A stretch of 64,000 nucleotides of DNA from Ulota crispa (lineage: Eukaryota; Streptophyta; Bryopsida; Orthotrichales; Orthotrichaceae): positions 16,340,471 to 16,404,470 of the forward strand of contig OY987247.1 in assembly GCA_963920765.1 (NCBI GenBank). The letters are read 5' to 3'. The translations under genes and the position numbers were made by a program. Of the stretch, positions 1-11,474 are shown piece after piece (position 1 is the stretch's first letter; each line of letters opens with the position of its first letter). The notes under the pieces are model-generated. The model was not told the origin of the DNA, ran no database searches, and saw only the letters and a list, made by a program, of their open reading frames with translations.

Positions 1-166
1 GAGTGACCAACTATAATATATTTAAAAATCACCAAAATTGACTATTAGCTTCCAAAAAGAGCACTTTATATTTCGCTCGAACACTGAAGGGGTTAACTAC
101 GTTGGCGATTTAAGCTTGAAGCTTCACTTTGCTAGCAGAAAAAAGTTTAGCCTTTGTTCAAGCCAC

Positions 167-1267
167 TCATCGGCAATCAAGAGCGTGGTTGATACGATTC
201 ATCACCCTTGATCCTCCATCCTTACACAACAAGCATGTCAATTTTGCAGAAAGAAAAAATCAAAGTCAATATACACGGGAACAAAGTTAATATACACGGA
301 TTGCTGAACTTACTGAACTACCAAGGCCCTGCTTGAATTCTGCTTCAACGGTACCAAGCTGGCTGCGTGCAATATCAGTACATGGACCCTCCGTTGTTCC
401 ACTCCTAATTTCATCATGCATTGGTTTCTCAGAACTTGTCCCTGCATATAATAGTTTATTTTTCTAAGTATGCGAAATTCTCAGAAACAATTTTTGCCAG
501 AGTTTTTTCCTAAGACTCACGATACATAGAGGAAAAAGTTCAATAACTAGAAAGGGAGTATTACCTGCATAACTTTTCCTGATTGCCTTTGAAGATTGCC
601 CCCCTCTTTCCTGCTTATTGTGTTTGGATTCCAAGCTCAGGGCCTCCTTCCTGGGATCATGGACTGGGATGCCAGACACGTTACAATGCTTGAATGCACT
701 CGGATGGCTTGCATCGCTACGTAGATGATATCCTTGGGCGAGTGGGGCGGACATAGAGCTATCATTACAAGATACCAAAGCAGGACTAATAGCCCCCTCT
801 GGCCCAACACCACTCGCTTGCTTGGAACTCAACCCGGAGCAAACAGAGTTATATCTCGCCAACTTCTGGGCATTCAAACGGTTCAGCTCACTCTCCTCCA
901 CCACTTCATCCCCGTTGCTTACAGTCCTTCCTTTTAATGAGCTCCCACCGTCCTTCAACAGCGAAGTTATAAAATCCTCTAAATTCGAGTATGGTTCTAT
1001 TTCAGTGAACCCTTTGGAATACCGCAATTTGTCTAACCATGTGAAAGCAGAGCGAGAGGGAGACTCTACTCTTTCAATAACCTGTCTCCCACTTTCTTCC
1101 TTTAACCCCTCCACCTCAGAGTTCAACATTTGCACTTCGTCTCCAGGTTTGTCTTTCGCTCCTCTAGAGCTTTGCACGAGCTCATGCTCTTGGCTCCCAG
1201 GATCAAGACTTGCACCCGACGATTCCCCTCCTGCACTTCCCCTCGACTGCTGCTTCCGGATACGCAT
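167..1267 (-). CDS. Uncharacterised plant protein with MRIRK N-terminus and WLDKLR motif (3 exons)
   Basis: Exons read on the minus strand are 1267-565, 441-314 and 220-167, giving 294 residues. All introns are GT-AG: the first donor is GTAATA and the second GTAAGT, and the last acceptor is the first AG after a T-rich tract. If intron 2 is retained, the frame stops at 287-289. The protein opens with MRIRKQQ. It is Ser/Gly-rich and hydrophilic, and carries SAFTWLDKLRYSKGF near residues 73-87, followed by an acidic/hydrophobic stretch (NLEDFITSLL). No signal peptide or membrane segment is visible. From memory, plants have an uncharacterised family that also starts MRIRK/R and has a WLD-x-(I/L)R-x(S)-(K/R)G motif; this favours the ATG at 1267. 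I assign no function. A longer open frame upstream (to 1421) ends in the other frame and was not used. The gene is in tandem with the minus-strand gene at 3124-3697. Confidence 0.68.
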
Positions 1268-1401
1268 TTTCTGTACTCACTAGAATTGTAGCCACAAAAC
1301 CGTCTGCCACGATGATATCCTGACCACCAATTCCAAAAGGCAGTTCAGAAAAAGGCAAGCTTTGGAGCCTAAACGATACGTAAATCTTCCGAATGACACA
1401 C

Positions 1402-1573
1402 CACCAGCTACCAAAGACCAAACTTTAAGCAGACATAGAACTCAATCATGAGCACTAAAGCAGAGAATACTTAAGCCTTAAAAGACCTGATCACCAGCTA
1501 CTAAAGACCAAACTTTAAGCAGGCATAGAACTCAATCCTGAGCACCACAGCAGAGAACACTACAAGACCTGAT
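1402..1573. repeat. 90 bp tandem direct duplication
   Basis: Two adjacent copies begin CACCAGCTACYAAAGACC at 1402 and 1492. They share about 85% of positions by eye. They lie in the putative leader intron of the gene ending at 1267. Confidence 0.8.
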
Positions 1574-2729
1574 TCCATCTCCTACACTGACAACACCAGC
1601 TCCTCTACTCATACACTCGATTCAAAAATGATTCAAGCATGACGCCACAGTCACCGATCCTGGCATGGGAAATGAGATTGTCTACTGTCACTTCCCTTCA
1701 ACACTACTCTACACTTTCCTCTTACTTTAAACATTGTAGAACAGATTCATCCAAGTGATTAGAAGTTGATCTCAAGGGAGTTTGACTCTTGTACCCAAAG
1801 TGATCACTTCAGTAAGCTTTGTAGTGATCTCTCAGTGAAAGCACACTCCTACATATTAGCTGAACTGTACAAAACCACAAAAAAAAAGTATCTTTTACCT
1901 TGCGCTAAAATTCTGGACTACCAACACGTGTGTTACCGACACTGGGGTCCAACTATCAAGGAACCGGAATCAAAGTAACAGCGCAAACAAACACACAATA
2001 TCCGAGGAACTCTCGTCTTGAATTGTCACGAGACTCAAGTACGTAAAACATACTGGCAATCATGAAATTATCATTGCCAACACTATGCTAGCAACTGGCA
2101 CACACTCTCACTCAGCAGCTACAAAAAAAAAGTCTCAAAGTACACGGAGAGTGGATTTGAGATTCACCTTGTGAAAAAAAAGCTGTAGCAGCAACACATT
2201 AGCACCAGCTCGAGTCCTCCAGCAGCTGCAGTAGGACCTGTGCTTAAAAATGAGAGAGAGGATGGACGCAATCACAAAAGGCTGCAGGGAAGATGACAAT
2301 GGCAATCTGACGGTGGGCGGTTGACAAGGCAAACGATCATGAATTTTAAGAATGACACGGAGGAGTAAAGCAAAGCTAGGTAGCTTTGGCTGGGCCTCCC
2401 TCAGCACTGAGCAGTAGCCTAAAACTATCTAACAAATGGCAGAGCCACGTGTCACGCTGGGGTCCACGCTGGCGCCGCTCTCACTTTTATGCTTTCTCTC
2501 TCCTTTCGCGCTTTCACATGTGGCTGACTCTCAAGTGGCTCCTGGTGAGAGGATTGAATGAGTGGGCCCCTGCACTAACACCATAGCCTAACTTACGTCA
2601 AAAACGTGATACTGACGTCAGATTCTGAAGTACGCTCCTTGATCAAGTCACTCCTTTCACTGGGCAAGAGAGAGAGAAAGAGAGAGAGATTTTTCAGTGG
2701 AAGGAATATAAGACTATCTATTCAGTGTT

Positions 2730-2795
2730 GGAAAGATTCCCTCGATCGGTGATGTGAACTCTGGAAAGATTCCCTCTATCGGTGATGTGAGGTCT
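2730..2795. repeat. 33 bp tandem duplication
   Basis: GGAAAGATTCCCTCGATCGG begins at 2730 and recurs with one change at 2763, continuing GTGATGTGA in both copies. Confidence 0.85.
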
Positions 2796-3123
2796 GTCAA
2801 TGGAGGACAACCATCTAGAGAATGCAAAGCACAATCACAGCTCTTCCTCTTTCTTTGTTCTTTCTGCTCATTCCTGCCTTTTGGCTCTTCTTGTCCTTTT
2901 GTCCTTTCGAATGTGCCTGAATGTTGTGTCCAGTCATGGAAGCTGGAATCGCTACAACACCAAACCCTAACGCGCATCGTAAAATGTGACGAGAGCTTTT
3001 CTCAATGCTTCACGTGAACTCACTCACTAGTTGGCCAAAACGAGAAGTAATAATACATCGCAGCAACGTTGGAAACATTGCATCTTCTATTTTCCGTACA
3101 ACTAAGAAAGAAGCGAGCTTTAT

Positions 3124-3697
3124 CTAAAGCTCGATGACAACACGATTGCTCTTCTGCTCGGGAGGTTTGTCCCACCGCCATCCCATCCCAAAGCCATAGC
3201 CGTACCCTACGCCCAATCCACACCCGGCACCAACACCGAACACAACCCTAAGAGAGCTCCACGGTGTTGCTCCAATCCCAGCACCTCCTGATCACGAGAG
3301 AAAGCAACGTCGTTAACACAAAGATGCACCTGAAAAACAACAATCCCGAAACCCTAACGACTGGGAGAAAGGTTAAGGTTAGGGTCTGGAGTATACCGGT
3401 GAGGCCAACACCGACTCCGACACCACATCCGACCCCTATTGCTCCACCAGGACCCCAGTCTATGGAAGATTTCTGATTTCCACCGAACAAGCTAAAGGTA
3501 TTCTCTTTCTGCTTCTTCTCAGCGGCGGTCTCCCACAAATGAGGAAGTCGTAGCATTCCGCCTTTCCCGTCCACCTTCTTCTTCTTTTCACTGGCTTGCT
3601 CCCACAATAGTCCCGACATCATCAAGTCTCCCTTTTCACCCCGCGACGACTCTTTACTCTCCAGCAGATTAAAGCCTGGCAAACTCGCCACAGGCAT
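3124..3697 (-). CDS. Gly/Val-rich small plant protein (TGD5-like glycine pattern), 2 exons
   Basis: Exon 1 is 3697-3397 and exon 2 is 3287-3124. The GT-AG intron (3396-3288) joins a split Gly codon, giving 154 residues. Residues 1-80 are polar and Lys/Glu-rich (MPVASLPGFNLLESKESSRG at the start). From residue 82 the protein becomes GPGGAIGVGCGVGVGVGLTG, and exon 2 continues with GAGIGATPWSSL, then VGAGCGLGVGYGYGFGMGW. A short basic/polar tail ends in VVIEL. Alternating Gly-Val runs split by one intron recall small plant glycine-rich envelope proteins such as TGD5, a lipid-transfer component, but an orthologous role is only a guess. The polar N-terminal extension is longer than I recall for TGD5. 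The open frame crosses both exons and the phase-1 junction, so the model is well supported. An AAACCCTAA box lies just upstream at 3742-3750. Confidence 0.72.
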
Positions 3698-3766
3698 GAT
3701 TTCCTCTCAGACTCTTACACTCCACTACACACGTATCCCCCAAACCCTAACTCTCCCGATTAACTT

Positions 3767-4036
3767 ATGGCTAATTCAAAATTCACTGACTCCTCTCCTG
3801 TGGCTCACTCAGATGCCAGCAAAATTCGGCAACGGCTCACCCTCACTGACTCCTCTGATCCTCTCCTGCAACTGCGCCACAGATGCCAGCAAATTAGGGT
3901 TTGGGATTCCATCACTTTTGTTTTCCACAATGGTCAAATGAGTTCACACCAAGTAGGTCCTTTTGTGGAGCAATTCGGATTGTGCAAGTTGAGTGGAGGA
4001 TTGTGTTGCGGAGTGAATCGCTTCGGTTGTCGATGA
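3767..4036 (+). CDS. Possible divergent ORF (MANSKFTDSS...), uncertain
   Basis: An 89-codon frame starts MANSKFTDSSPVAHSDASKI about 70 bp from the minus-strand gene, in head-to-head orientation. The first ~44 residues look protein-like and contain an imperfect internal duplication (CACTGACTCCTCT and CAGATGCCAGCAAA each occur twice). No homology is recognised. It may simply be promoter or leader DNA of the 3124-3697 gene, or a relic exon. Confidence 0.22.
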   Translation: MANSKFTDSSPVAHSDASKIRQRLTLTDSSDPLLQLRHRCQQIRVWDSITFVFHNGQMSSHQVGPFVEQFGLCKLSGGLCCGVNRFGCR

Positions 4037-4101
4037 TGGTGGATGGGAGGATTGATGGCGGAATCTTTTTGCTAATTCGCTGCAGGAATCCTTAACCGTG
4101 T

Positions 4102-4310
4102 GAGATTTGGCGGGGGTGGAGCTGGTATCCGGATTGCGGTGCGAGGATGATACTCGGGTGCTATGTTATAGGCAGGGTATCTGGGTTCATGTGGTAAAAG
4201 ACCACGCGAGATTTGGCGGGGGTGGAGTTCATATCCGGATTGCGGTGTGAGGTTGATACTCGGGTGCCGTGTCATTGGCATGGTATCCTGGTTTTGTGGT
4301 TAAGGTCAAC
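4102..4310. repeat. 106 bp tandem duplication
   Basis: GAGATTTGGCGGGGGTGGAG begins at 4102 and again at 4208. Both copies continue through ATCCGGATTGCGGTG and GATACTCGGGTGC with scattered differences. Confidence 0.85.
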
Positions 4311-4332
4311 CCAAAAAGCCTGTAACTATTAG

Positions 4333-4652
4333 GGCAAATTTCATGGATATCCCTGAAATTTGCAATATTTGCATGGATACCATGTTTTTTCAGAAATTGA
4401 ACAAATACCCTTAGACTATAGTTTTGAGGCATTTATTTGTTGTGCTTGTATGATCAATGTTGAAGAAGGGAATGTAATGAAACAAAAAAAAAGCAACGTG
4501 TGCACAAAGGAAGAAAAGAAGTAGCATGTAACACAAAATAAATGTTTGAAAATTATGGTCCAAGGGTGTTTGTGCAATTTTTGAAAAAGTACGGGTCTCT
4601 ATACAAAAATCGCAAATTTCAAGGATATTCATGAGATTTTTTTTAATTATTA
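4333..4652. mobile_element. Foldback MITE with ~80 bp imperfect terminal inverted repeats
   Basis: The left arm (GGCAAATTTCATGGATATCC then CTGAAATTTGC) pairs with the right arm read in reverse (CTCATGAATATCCTTGAAAT). Matching continues through CAAATACCCTTAGAC / CAAACACCCTTGGAC. Flanks AACTATTA and AATTATTA may be a mutated 8 bp target duplication. The superfamily is not decided. The right end overlaps the 210 bp duplication. Confidence 0.6.
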
Positions 4653-5050
4653 CATGCTTTTAGAGGAACTGACGATATTCTGATGGAAATGCTTCTATTA
4701 TGTATATAGACGTATTTTAATTAGATTTGTTTGGATTTTAATAAATGAAGAGTTGTAACAAAAGAGGTTGGTTGTGGTGAAACCGCAGTTTGATGATAGC
4801 AGAGCATTCGTTGATATATGGATACTATATTGTTTTGTCGATGAGATTTTTTTTAATTATTACATGCTTTTAGAGGAACTGACGATATTCTGATGGAAAT
4901 GCTTCTATTATGTATATAGACATATTTTAATTAGATTTGTTTGGATTTTAATAAATGAAGAGTTGTAACAAAAGAGGTTGGTTGTGGTGAAACCGCAGTT
5001 TGATGATAGCAGAGCATTCGTTGATATATGGATACTATATTGTTTTGTCG
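4631..5050. repeat. Near-identical 210 bp tandem duplication
   Basis: Copies are 4631-4840 and 4841-5050. The only difference I see is G/A in GACGTATTTT versus GACATATTTT. It is either very recent or an assembly effect. No gene is inside. Confidence 0.92.
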
Positions 5051-7217
5051 CATGCACAGCTCAAAGAGGTAGGTAGCGGGTTGGTTGGTCCAATTTTTAT
5101 GCTTCACAAACATGTCAAATTGTAGTCTACTTTTACAGTTTGACAAATTCGATTGATTTCAACCTAGACCAACGTGCGGCCAAAAATCACGTCTTTTTCA
5201 ATCAACCAAGTCCATGATTTGGCAACTAGAGATAAAAGTATTGTCCTTTTATACGCCTATAATGGTACGCGGATATATTATGGTGGTATTTATTTTATGT
5301 TTGTTTGTTTTATTTTTATTTATCTAGATGTTTAAAAGACCTCTATATTTAATCTTTCATTTTAATAAAATTACTAAGACATTTTGGTAGATTTGAAAAA
5401 TGAAAAAAAAAATAAGTTAGGTATCTTGATAGAGTTATGGGACTATGAGTATGGACTGATATACAACTTTTTATACATATAACAAAAATAATGAAGTTGA
5501 TAAATATTTGAGGTTTGTTTGGATATGATTGCATCAATTTTCATCTATTTCTCCTATAGAAGTGAGAAAAATGAAAATATATATCATTGAAAAGAGATTT
5601 ACAAGTGCAATTTTGTTATAGACATAAACGGATTGATTTAGTATTAGAAACATAGAAACTATTAGAATGGTCTAGCACATATTAGCAAACTCTGGAAAGT
5701 CCTAGAAGATTCTACCAAGTTATAAATTCCTAGAAGGTTCTAAAATGTTAGAAGCTTTTCAAGAAACTTTTTATCTAATAGAAACAACTCGAACACTGTC
5801 CAAATTGAAGGAAGATTTTCAAGCAACTTTCAAGCTTAAAGATATTTCTTAAGCAACTCCCAAAACTTGATGGACAATCTTTAATCCTTGAGTATATATA
5901 GGAGGCAAGATTAAGAGGTTCTTCAGTCTCAACAGCTCATTTTGTTGCCTTAGTCTTTGGCTTTCAAATCTTAACGTTGTCTTATACTGCTACCATACCT
6001 CTTTAGCCTTGGTTCAAAATACATCTTTAAGTCCATGTCTTGATTCTTGATTTTCTCTACTTTGTTCTTGGCCATGAATCCGTTCCTAACAGGTTTTTCC
6101 TTCAAAACATTCAATTGTACTACAAACTTTTTGATGCAAATAAAAGTTCATGGTTTGTTAAGTTTGTAAATGCATTATTTTTTTGTAGAGATTCAAAATC
6201 CTTGGAATTTACCTACGTTTCAGTGCAACATAATCAACAATATTGCTAATGAACTTTGTGGTAAAAATTCACAAAATTTAGGAGAAACTTTATATTGTAT
6301 TAATGTAGAAAAGCAAATAAAAGGATTAAGATTCACCAATTTTAATGAACTATAGAAATAGAATGATGGTGCCTTGTAAATATAACAAACTATAGAATTT
6401 CTATAGTATAAAAATGCATAGTATCCTAATTGGTTTCAAGTTTAATACTTCTACTATTTTTATGTTACTACTGTATTTTTCATTTCAAGACTTTGATTGC
6501 TTTTTTATTTTTATTTTTTTCAAATCTTTATATTATAGGCAATAATTGTATTTTGATTTTTTTTTATTTGAATTTTTGATCTTATAAATTCTCAATAGTA
6601 CTAATTCACTAAAAAAAAAAGTGTTCTAAATGATTGGTTTAAAACAACTACAAGTATCCTAAAAACTATACTTGAGTCATTGTACAATTATTTAAGACAT
6701 TTGTAATTGTTGTGAATTAGTTGTTTAGAACACATATTTCTCCTAGTATAATTTTAAAGCCAACTTTGCATATTTCAATCTTTTATAAATTATTACATTA
6801 CATATTTTATTAGGCCATAGTATATTGTTATATACATGCCTATTTTAAAGTAAAACTTAAAAAGTTTTAAGAACATGTAACAAAGAGGTTTAGAAGTTGC
6901 AATAATCATCATTTTGAACTTTTTGTTTGTAATGTAATTAGATCAATGGTTGGTTGCTGTATTTATAATTTTATTAAAACTTGCTAGATTAAATGGATCA
7001 AATTTTAAAATCACAATAAAAAAATCTCTTATAAAAATTGTGCAAACAAATGTTAGGGCAATTTTATAAATCTACTACAAGCTTATTTGTTATTGGATTA
7101 ACAAGTATAATAAAAAGCTAGAAGAAATATTATTTATCAAGAAAATTTCTTAACATGAAATCTAATCACATTTAATAACAATCCTAAAGAACTTTTCATT
7201 GTGATCACCTTTGGCTT
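5051..7217. other. A+T-rich stretch without genes
   Basis: No ORF with protein-like composition is present. Around 5690-5900, repeated TTCTAGAAG/CCTAGAAG motifs precede GAGTATATATAGGAGGC, an arrangement often seen in plant LTRs. I found no paired LTR, primer-binding site or coding remnant, so it is left unassigned. Confidence 0.4.
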
Positions 7218-7221
7218 TTAA

Positions 7222-7446
7222 CCTTTAAACAACCAAAATGCCCTTTGTGACCAATACAATACTGGTTATTTTTCTTATATTTGGAATGGATCCACACCTC
7301 TACTACATTTGAGACCAACAAAGAATTTGGAGAATAGATCAATGCAAATCTAGTGAGCTACTTGAGATCCAAATTAAAATTTCTTATTGGTAGGAAATGA
7401 CTATTATACGTTAGCGTATATACTATGCCCTATGGTTGTTTAAGGG
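7222..7446. mobile_element. TTAA-flanked MITE, 225 bp
   Basis: TTAA lies at 7218-7221 and 7447-7450. Termini are CCTTTAAACAACC and, read inward from the right, CCCTTAAACAACC. This is the smallest-size class of the CCC(C/T)TAAAGG group. Confidence 0.72.
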
Positions 7447-7954
7447 TTAATTTTAGTTCCTAATTATTTCTTTATTCTCTTATTTAAAAAACTATTAGTA
7501 TGTACAAATCTGCTATAATAACATAATACAATTCACCTTTTAGTGATCCATTTACCATGAGGGTAAAAAACTCATGGGTAAAAATAAAAAAATAATTTGC
7601 TGCATGTATGAACTGGATTGTGTAGGTGATGTTTTTACTACATGGTTAAACTGGACTATGTTACTAAAAACAAAAAAATGGATCCTTTTACTACGTGAAT
7701 AAAAACCAAAATTATTTTATGGCATGGCCAAAAAACAAAAATTATTTCATTACAAACAACAAATGTTTTATTGTGTGAGAAACATTTTGTGGAACTAGAT
7801 TTGAAATTATTTTACCTCCTATCGGACCAACAGGTACCTACTCTAGTACTAAATAATTGAATATGAAAATAAGACATCGAGAACATGGTGTGACTTGAAA
7901 AATTATATCCATATAAGATAAAAGAAAACAAGTTGCAAATATGTAGTAACTTCC

Positions 7955-9030
7955 AAATTGTCCAAACCATCATATACTTTTAATTTTAAATAGAAATATA
8001 AAATTACATATTCAAAATTGTAAGTACACTATGGCTTAATACCAAAGTACCTGGCCCAAATACGCCATGTATTCAAGCCTTCCCAGTGAATTTATTACAC
8101 TTGCAAAATTGCCTAACTTATGCAATGTAAATGGCATTCCTCAAGTGCCCAAGCCATAACATACTTTCATTCTTAAATTAAAACCAATCATTATAAATTC
8201 AAAATTGCAAGTATGCAATTGCTTAACCCCTAAATGTTCAAGCGACCAGATTTGGGTTTTTACAAAACTTTGAAGATGAATAAAACCTTATCAAATCATT
8301 ATTTTCAGTATGTTTTTTTCAATATAAGTTTGCTTTGAAGTCTAATTTCAACATCCAAAATCTGATTTTGAAAATGAAAGTTGATGATTTTTCTACTCAA
8401 GATTTTGTACAAGGGTGTCCACTACAATCTTGAATTTTCTAATGTAGGAAGATCTTAAAAATGAGCCTTACATACACTAGAGCTTGGAGAAAAATCCACA
8501 TTAGAAATCCATTTACAAAAAATGTAGGAGTAGATTTTAAAAATTGTAAATTGATTAGAGTTAGACATGTAATGACCTTAAACCTCATATTTTTTTAGTG
8601 ACCAACTTTGCATATTTGACATATGAAATGAGGGTTAGAAAGCTGTAAGTCACTTTTGCACTTTTAACACCCTCATGTTCAAACATTATAATCTTTCAAA
8701 CTGTAAGTGATGTTGTTGTATTTTCTTTTTCCATGTAATCTCTAACATGTTTAGTTTAAATTTGTACGGTTACAATTGAAAAAAACTTGATGGAATTTAT
8801 GAAAAGGTTGATTGATAGAAGGTCCAAGAAGCCTAGACAGGGCTTGGGCATTTAGGGGTTAATGTCAAAGTACTTGGCTAAAAATACATCATGTATTCAG
8901 GCCTTCTCAATGTTTTTATCACACATGCTACTTTGCCTAACCTACATAATATAGATGACATTCCCCAAGTGCCTAAGCCATCACAAACTTTCAATCTTAA
9001 AATAAAATATATCTTCAAAATATGAACCAA
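7955..9030. repeat. ~190 bp tandem array interrupted by a TTAA element
   Basis: Three diverged units share CAAAATTGYAAGTA...GCTTAA at the end and CAAAGTACYTGGC...CATGTATTCARGCCTT at the start. Unit junctions lie near 8034 (empty) and 8223/8859 (occupied by the element at 8227-8858). The first unit is incomplete. Confidence 0.72.
8227..8858. mobile_element. TTAA-flanked MITE, family A (632 bp)
   Basis: TTAA lies at 8223-8226 and 8859-8862. Left end is CCCCTAAATGTTCAAGC; right end read inward is CCCCTAAATGCCCAAGC. The interior is an inverted relative of the elements at 11757 and 59773. No ORF. Confidence 0.85.
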
Positions 9031-9898
9031 ATAAACAAAACATAAATACATTTTTGAAAAAATGTACATGGTACAAGTTGTCTTTGCAAAATAAAAACAC
9101 TTTTAATTCTGATACACATCATCAATTTACTTCAGACTGTTATATTAATATGTGTGCCATATTAATATGTATATAAACAAGATGCTCCATCTAGCTGCTT
9201 CCATCAAGCATCCTTCCGCCAACCCCTAAAATCAACGAGTTTACCCACAAATCAATCATTATACCTCAATGTTCAATATTTGCATGATAAATTCACATAT
9301 CCACAATAAAGTCACATTATTGCTATATTTGTTTATCATACTCATTAATTCCATATGAAAAGTAAGTACAAATCTTATCTCTATAATAGTCTTGTCTCTA
9401 TTAGTTGGATAGTTGTAAGCAAAGTATGATTTAAAAATTTGTGATTGATTGAGAGCCAAGAAGCAAAGTGAAAATTTTGTAATTGGTCAAAGGACAAGGG
9501 GTCAAAAAATGAACATGGGCATTGTGTGTGAAAGAACATTTTTGGTGGAAACCATTGAATCTTTTTCGAACTTGAATTTGAAATTCACATATAAAGGGGT
9601 GGGGAGGGAGATTAAGAGGCAAATTGATTTGAATCTAAAATTGAATTTGAGTTTATATTATCCCATGGAATATTTTTGTGAATAAAGGGTGGCATGGGGA
9701 TAGCATGGGTATGATAGCCTTCCGCCAAAACGGCGGGTGCACGAGTCCACGAGTGTGATTACATTAAAATTTAATGAAAAGGAATCCACCTAAAGGATTT
9801 GGAGATTATCCTAGGCCTAGAAGATTAGTTAGTTACTCCTTCAACGTAGCGAAGTGCCTACAGAAGCTTGCTTCAATGTATAAAGAGTGTTATGGAAG
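9031..9898. other. Intergenic, nothing assigned
   Basis: A+T-rich sequence with only short spurious frames. A GC-rich palindromic spot CCGCCAAAACGGCGG lies near 9722. Confidence 0.4.
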
Positions 9899-9902
9899 TT
9901 AA

Positions 9903-10142
9903 CCCATGAGCGCCAGGGAGACATTATAATGTCTCTGAAATAACTAAATCAACTTAATTTTGACCATATAATCTTAGTGCATGTTCAGTGAAACCACTTC
10001 CAATTTAGTCCAGCATGATAGAGACGTTTTCCACTAACAATTCATATGGTCCAATCTTGTGGATTGTATTTTTCAATCCACAAGGGCACTTTGATTACAC
10101 ACAAGTCAAACTTTTATTGTTTCAACTTTGAATGCTCAAGGG
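9903..10142. mobile_element. TTAA-flanked MITE, family D (240 bp)
   Basis: TTAA lies at 9899-9902 and 10143-10146. Ends are CCCATGAGCGCC and, inward from the right, CCCTTGAGCATTC. AGACATTATAATGTCT, a perfect 16 bp palindrome, sits near the left end. The copy at 49599-49836 is the same family in opposite orientation. Confidence 0.78.
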
Positions 10143-10528
10143 TTAAATCAGACCCTAGAGCAAAAAACTATTTTAAAGAAAATTGCATAAAAATCAAGTG
10201 ATAGACAAGCACAGTATGTCTTGCGTCAGCAATCAGGTCTGCAAACTTCTCAGATGTCAGTTCATTGCCACGTTCATCTATTAGAACTACCTACCAGGTT
10301 CAACAGACGTTTAGAAATACTTCTATCAATAGCAAAAAAATATACATTCAAACCAAAATACACAAAATTGATCAAATTTGCACAGTTGCTTCCTATAATG
10401 CATTACAGTGTAGAAAATCCTTGTTAGGCACCCTTCGAAATTAAAAGCATTCAGAAATTCTTGACACTAAGTTTGCACACCTGAAGCTCAATTTCACCAA
10501 GTGAGACCTCCCAAGTGAACGAGTCAAT
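10143..10528. other. Intergenic, nothing assigned
   Basis: Only short frames without protein character; no repeat recognised. Confidence 0.35.
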
Positions 10529-10947
10529 AGGGTAGTCACGGTTGGTGTGAGATTGAAATCGATTTCAGAGAAAATTGAGAAATGATTGAGTGAATGTAGG
10601 AGCCAATGGAAACACTTCTTCATGGAAGGAGGTGTGACACCCTTTTGCGAGTGATGGAGAATGAAGAATGAAGAATGGAGAATGTTTTATTTAGAGGAAA
10701 GCAACACAACCACTTCTTGGAGGAGCATAAAAAGTGAGGGTGAAAAGCAATTCATGAGCGAGTAAATAGGCGGACCATGGTAAGAATTCTCATGCAAAAA
10801 ATATTCTCAGCCCATTTCTTCATGCCTGGGCGTTAAGAATTCTTTTTCTCAATCTTCACAAAACTGTGCTTGTGCGAGTCGTGGAGGAAGCGCCACGGCG
10901 ATTTTATGTGACAATTGAGAATGCAAAATTGCAACCATGACTACCCC
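10529..10947. mobile_element. MITE with GGGTAGTCA termini (~420 bp)
   Basis: Left GGGTAGTCACGGTTG pairs with right CAACCATGACTACCC. The internal AATGGAGAATG-type run recurs in the element at 26347-26777, which has the same ends. No clear target duplication. Confidence 0.5.
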
Positions 10948-11470
10948 TAATGAATTCATAAGTACTAGCATGTGAAAGTCTTAGTTATTGCTTGCAAAAC
11001 CAAAATCATACTTTTCAAAAAAAAAAAGACTAGGCATTGTTTGACAGGACATCCCCTCCTAGCTTCATGCATAGTGTTACATTGTCACATTTAAGCCTAA
11101 ATTTATTAAATAAAATTGTCCCCTAAAATAATTAATAATTGAAGAATGATCTTAACCCAGGGGTGACATTATTAAAAAGGTGAGTGACAATATCGAGATC
11201 CTATATATATACATGTATATTGCATTTTAAGAACAAATTTTACAAAAACTTACTTTTGTAATTTCAACCCTTTTTGCTCTTAAATCCCTTCATATTATTA
11301 CATGCATATCACAATTTCCTACGATATTTTGACATTAGAGAGTGTGATAATGTAGATGCAAGGATGTTTGAATTTATTTATTTATTTTTTTCACAACATA
11401 GGAATGCTATCATAGAATTCTTATGGAATTGTTCCAATAGAGAATGGGCCATTAGGAAGGGTTGCATGTA
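10948..11470. other. Intergenic, nothing assigned
   Basis: A+T-rich; no protein-like frame or paired termini seen. Confidence 0.35.
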
Positions 11471-11474
11471 ACTT

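Larger units (their letters stand above)
1268..3123 (-). promoter_or_regulatory. Upstream region of the MRIRK gene with possible leader intron and bZIP-type motifs
   Basis: This is the gap between two minus-strand genes. A CACAAG/GTGAAT donor near 2168 and a GGTCAG acceptor near 1320 could define a leader intron of about 850 bp (inference). Motifs seen are a perfect TGACGTCA palindrome at 2613-2620, a TACGTCA at 2594-2600, G-boxes CACGTG at 2446-2451 and 3011-3016, a GA-rich tract around 2666-2690, and AAACCCTAA telo-box-like motifs near 2963. TGACGTCA and CACGTG are known bZIP/bHLH binding cores; use here is not shown. Confidence 0.35.

Noticed and set aside
822-1283. 153-codon plus-strand frame
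   Set aside because: It is the antisense shadow of the MRIRK gene, whose splice sites and frame are coherent on the minus strand.
3345-3390. Telomere-repeat-like AAACCCTAA cluster
   Set aside because: Only isolated single units near promoters and in an intron; these are telo-boxes at most, not interstitial telomere.
5612-6090. Possible solo LTR with TATATATAGG box
   Set aside because: No target duplication, primer-binding site, matching second LTR or clear TG...CA boundaries.
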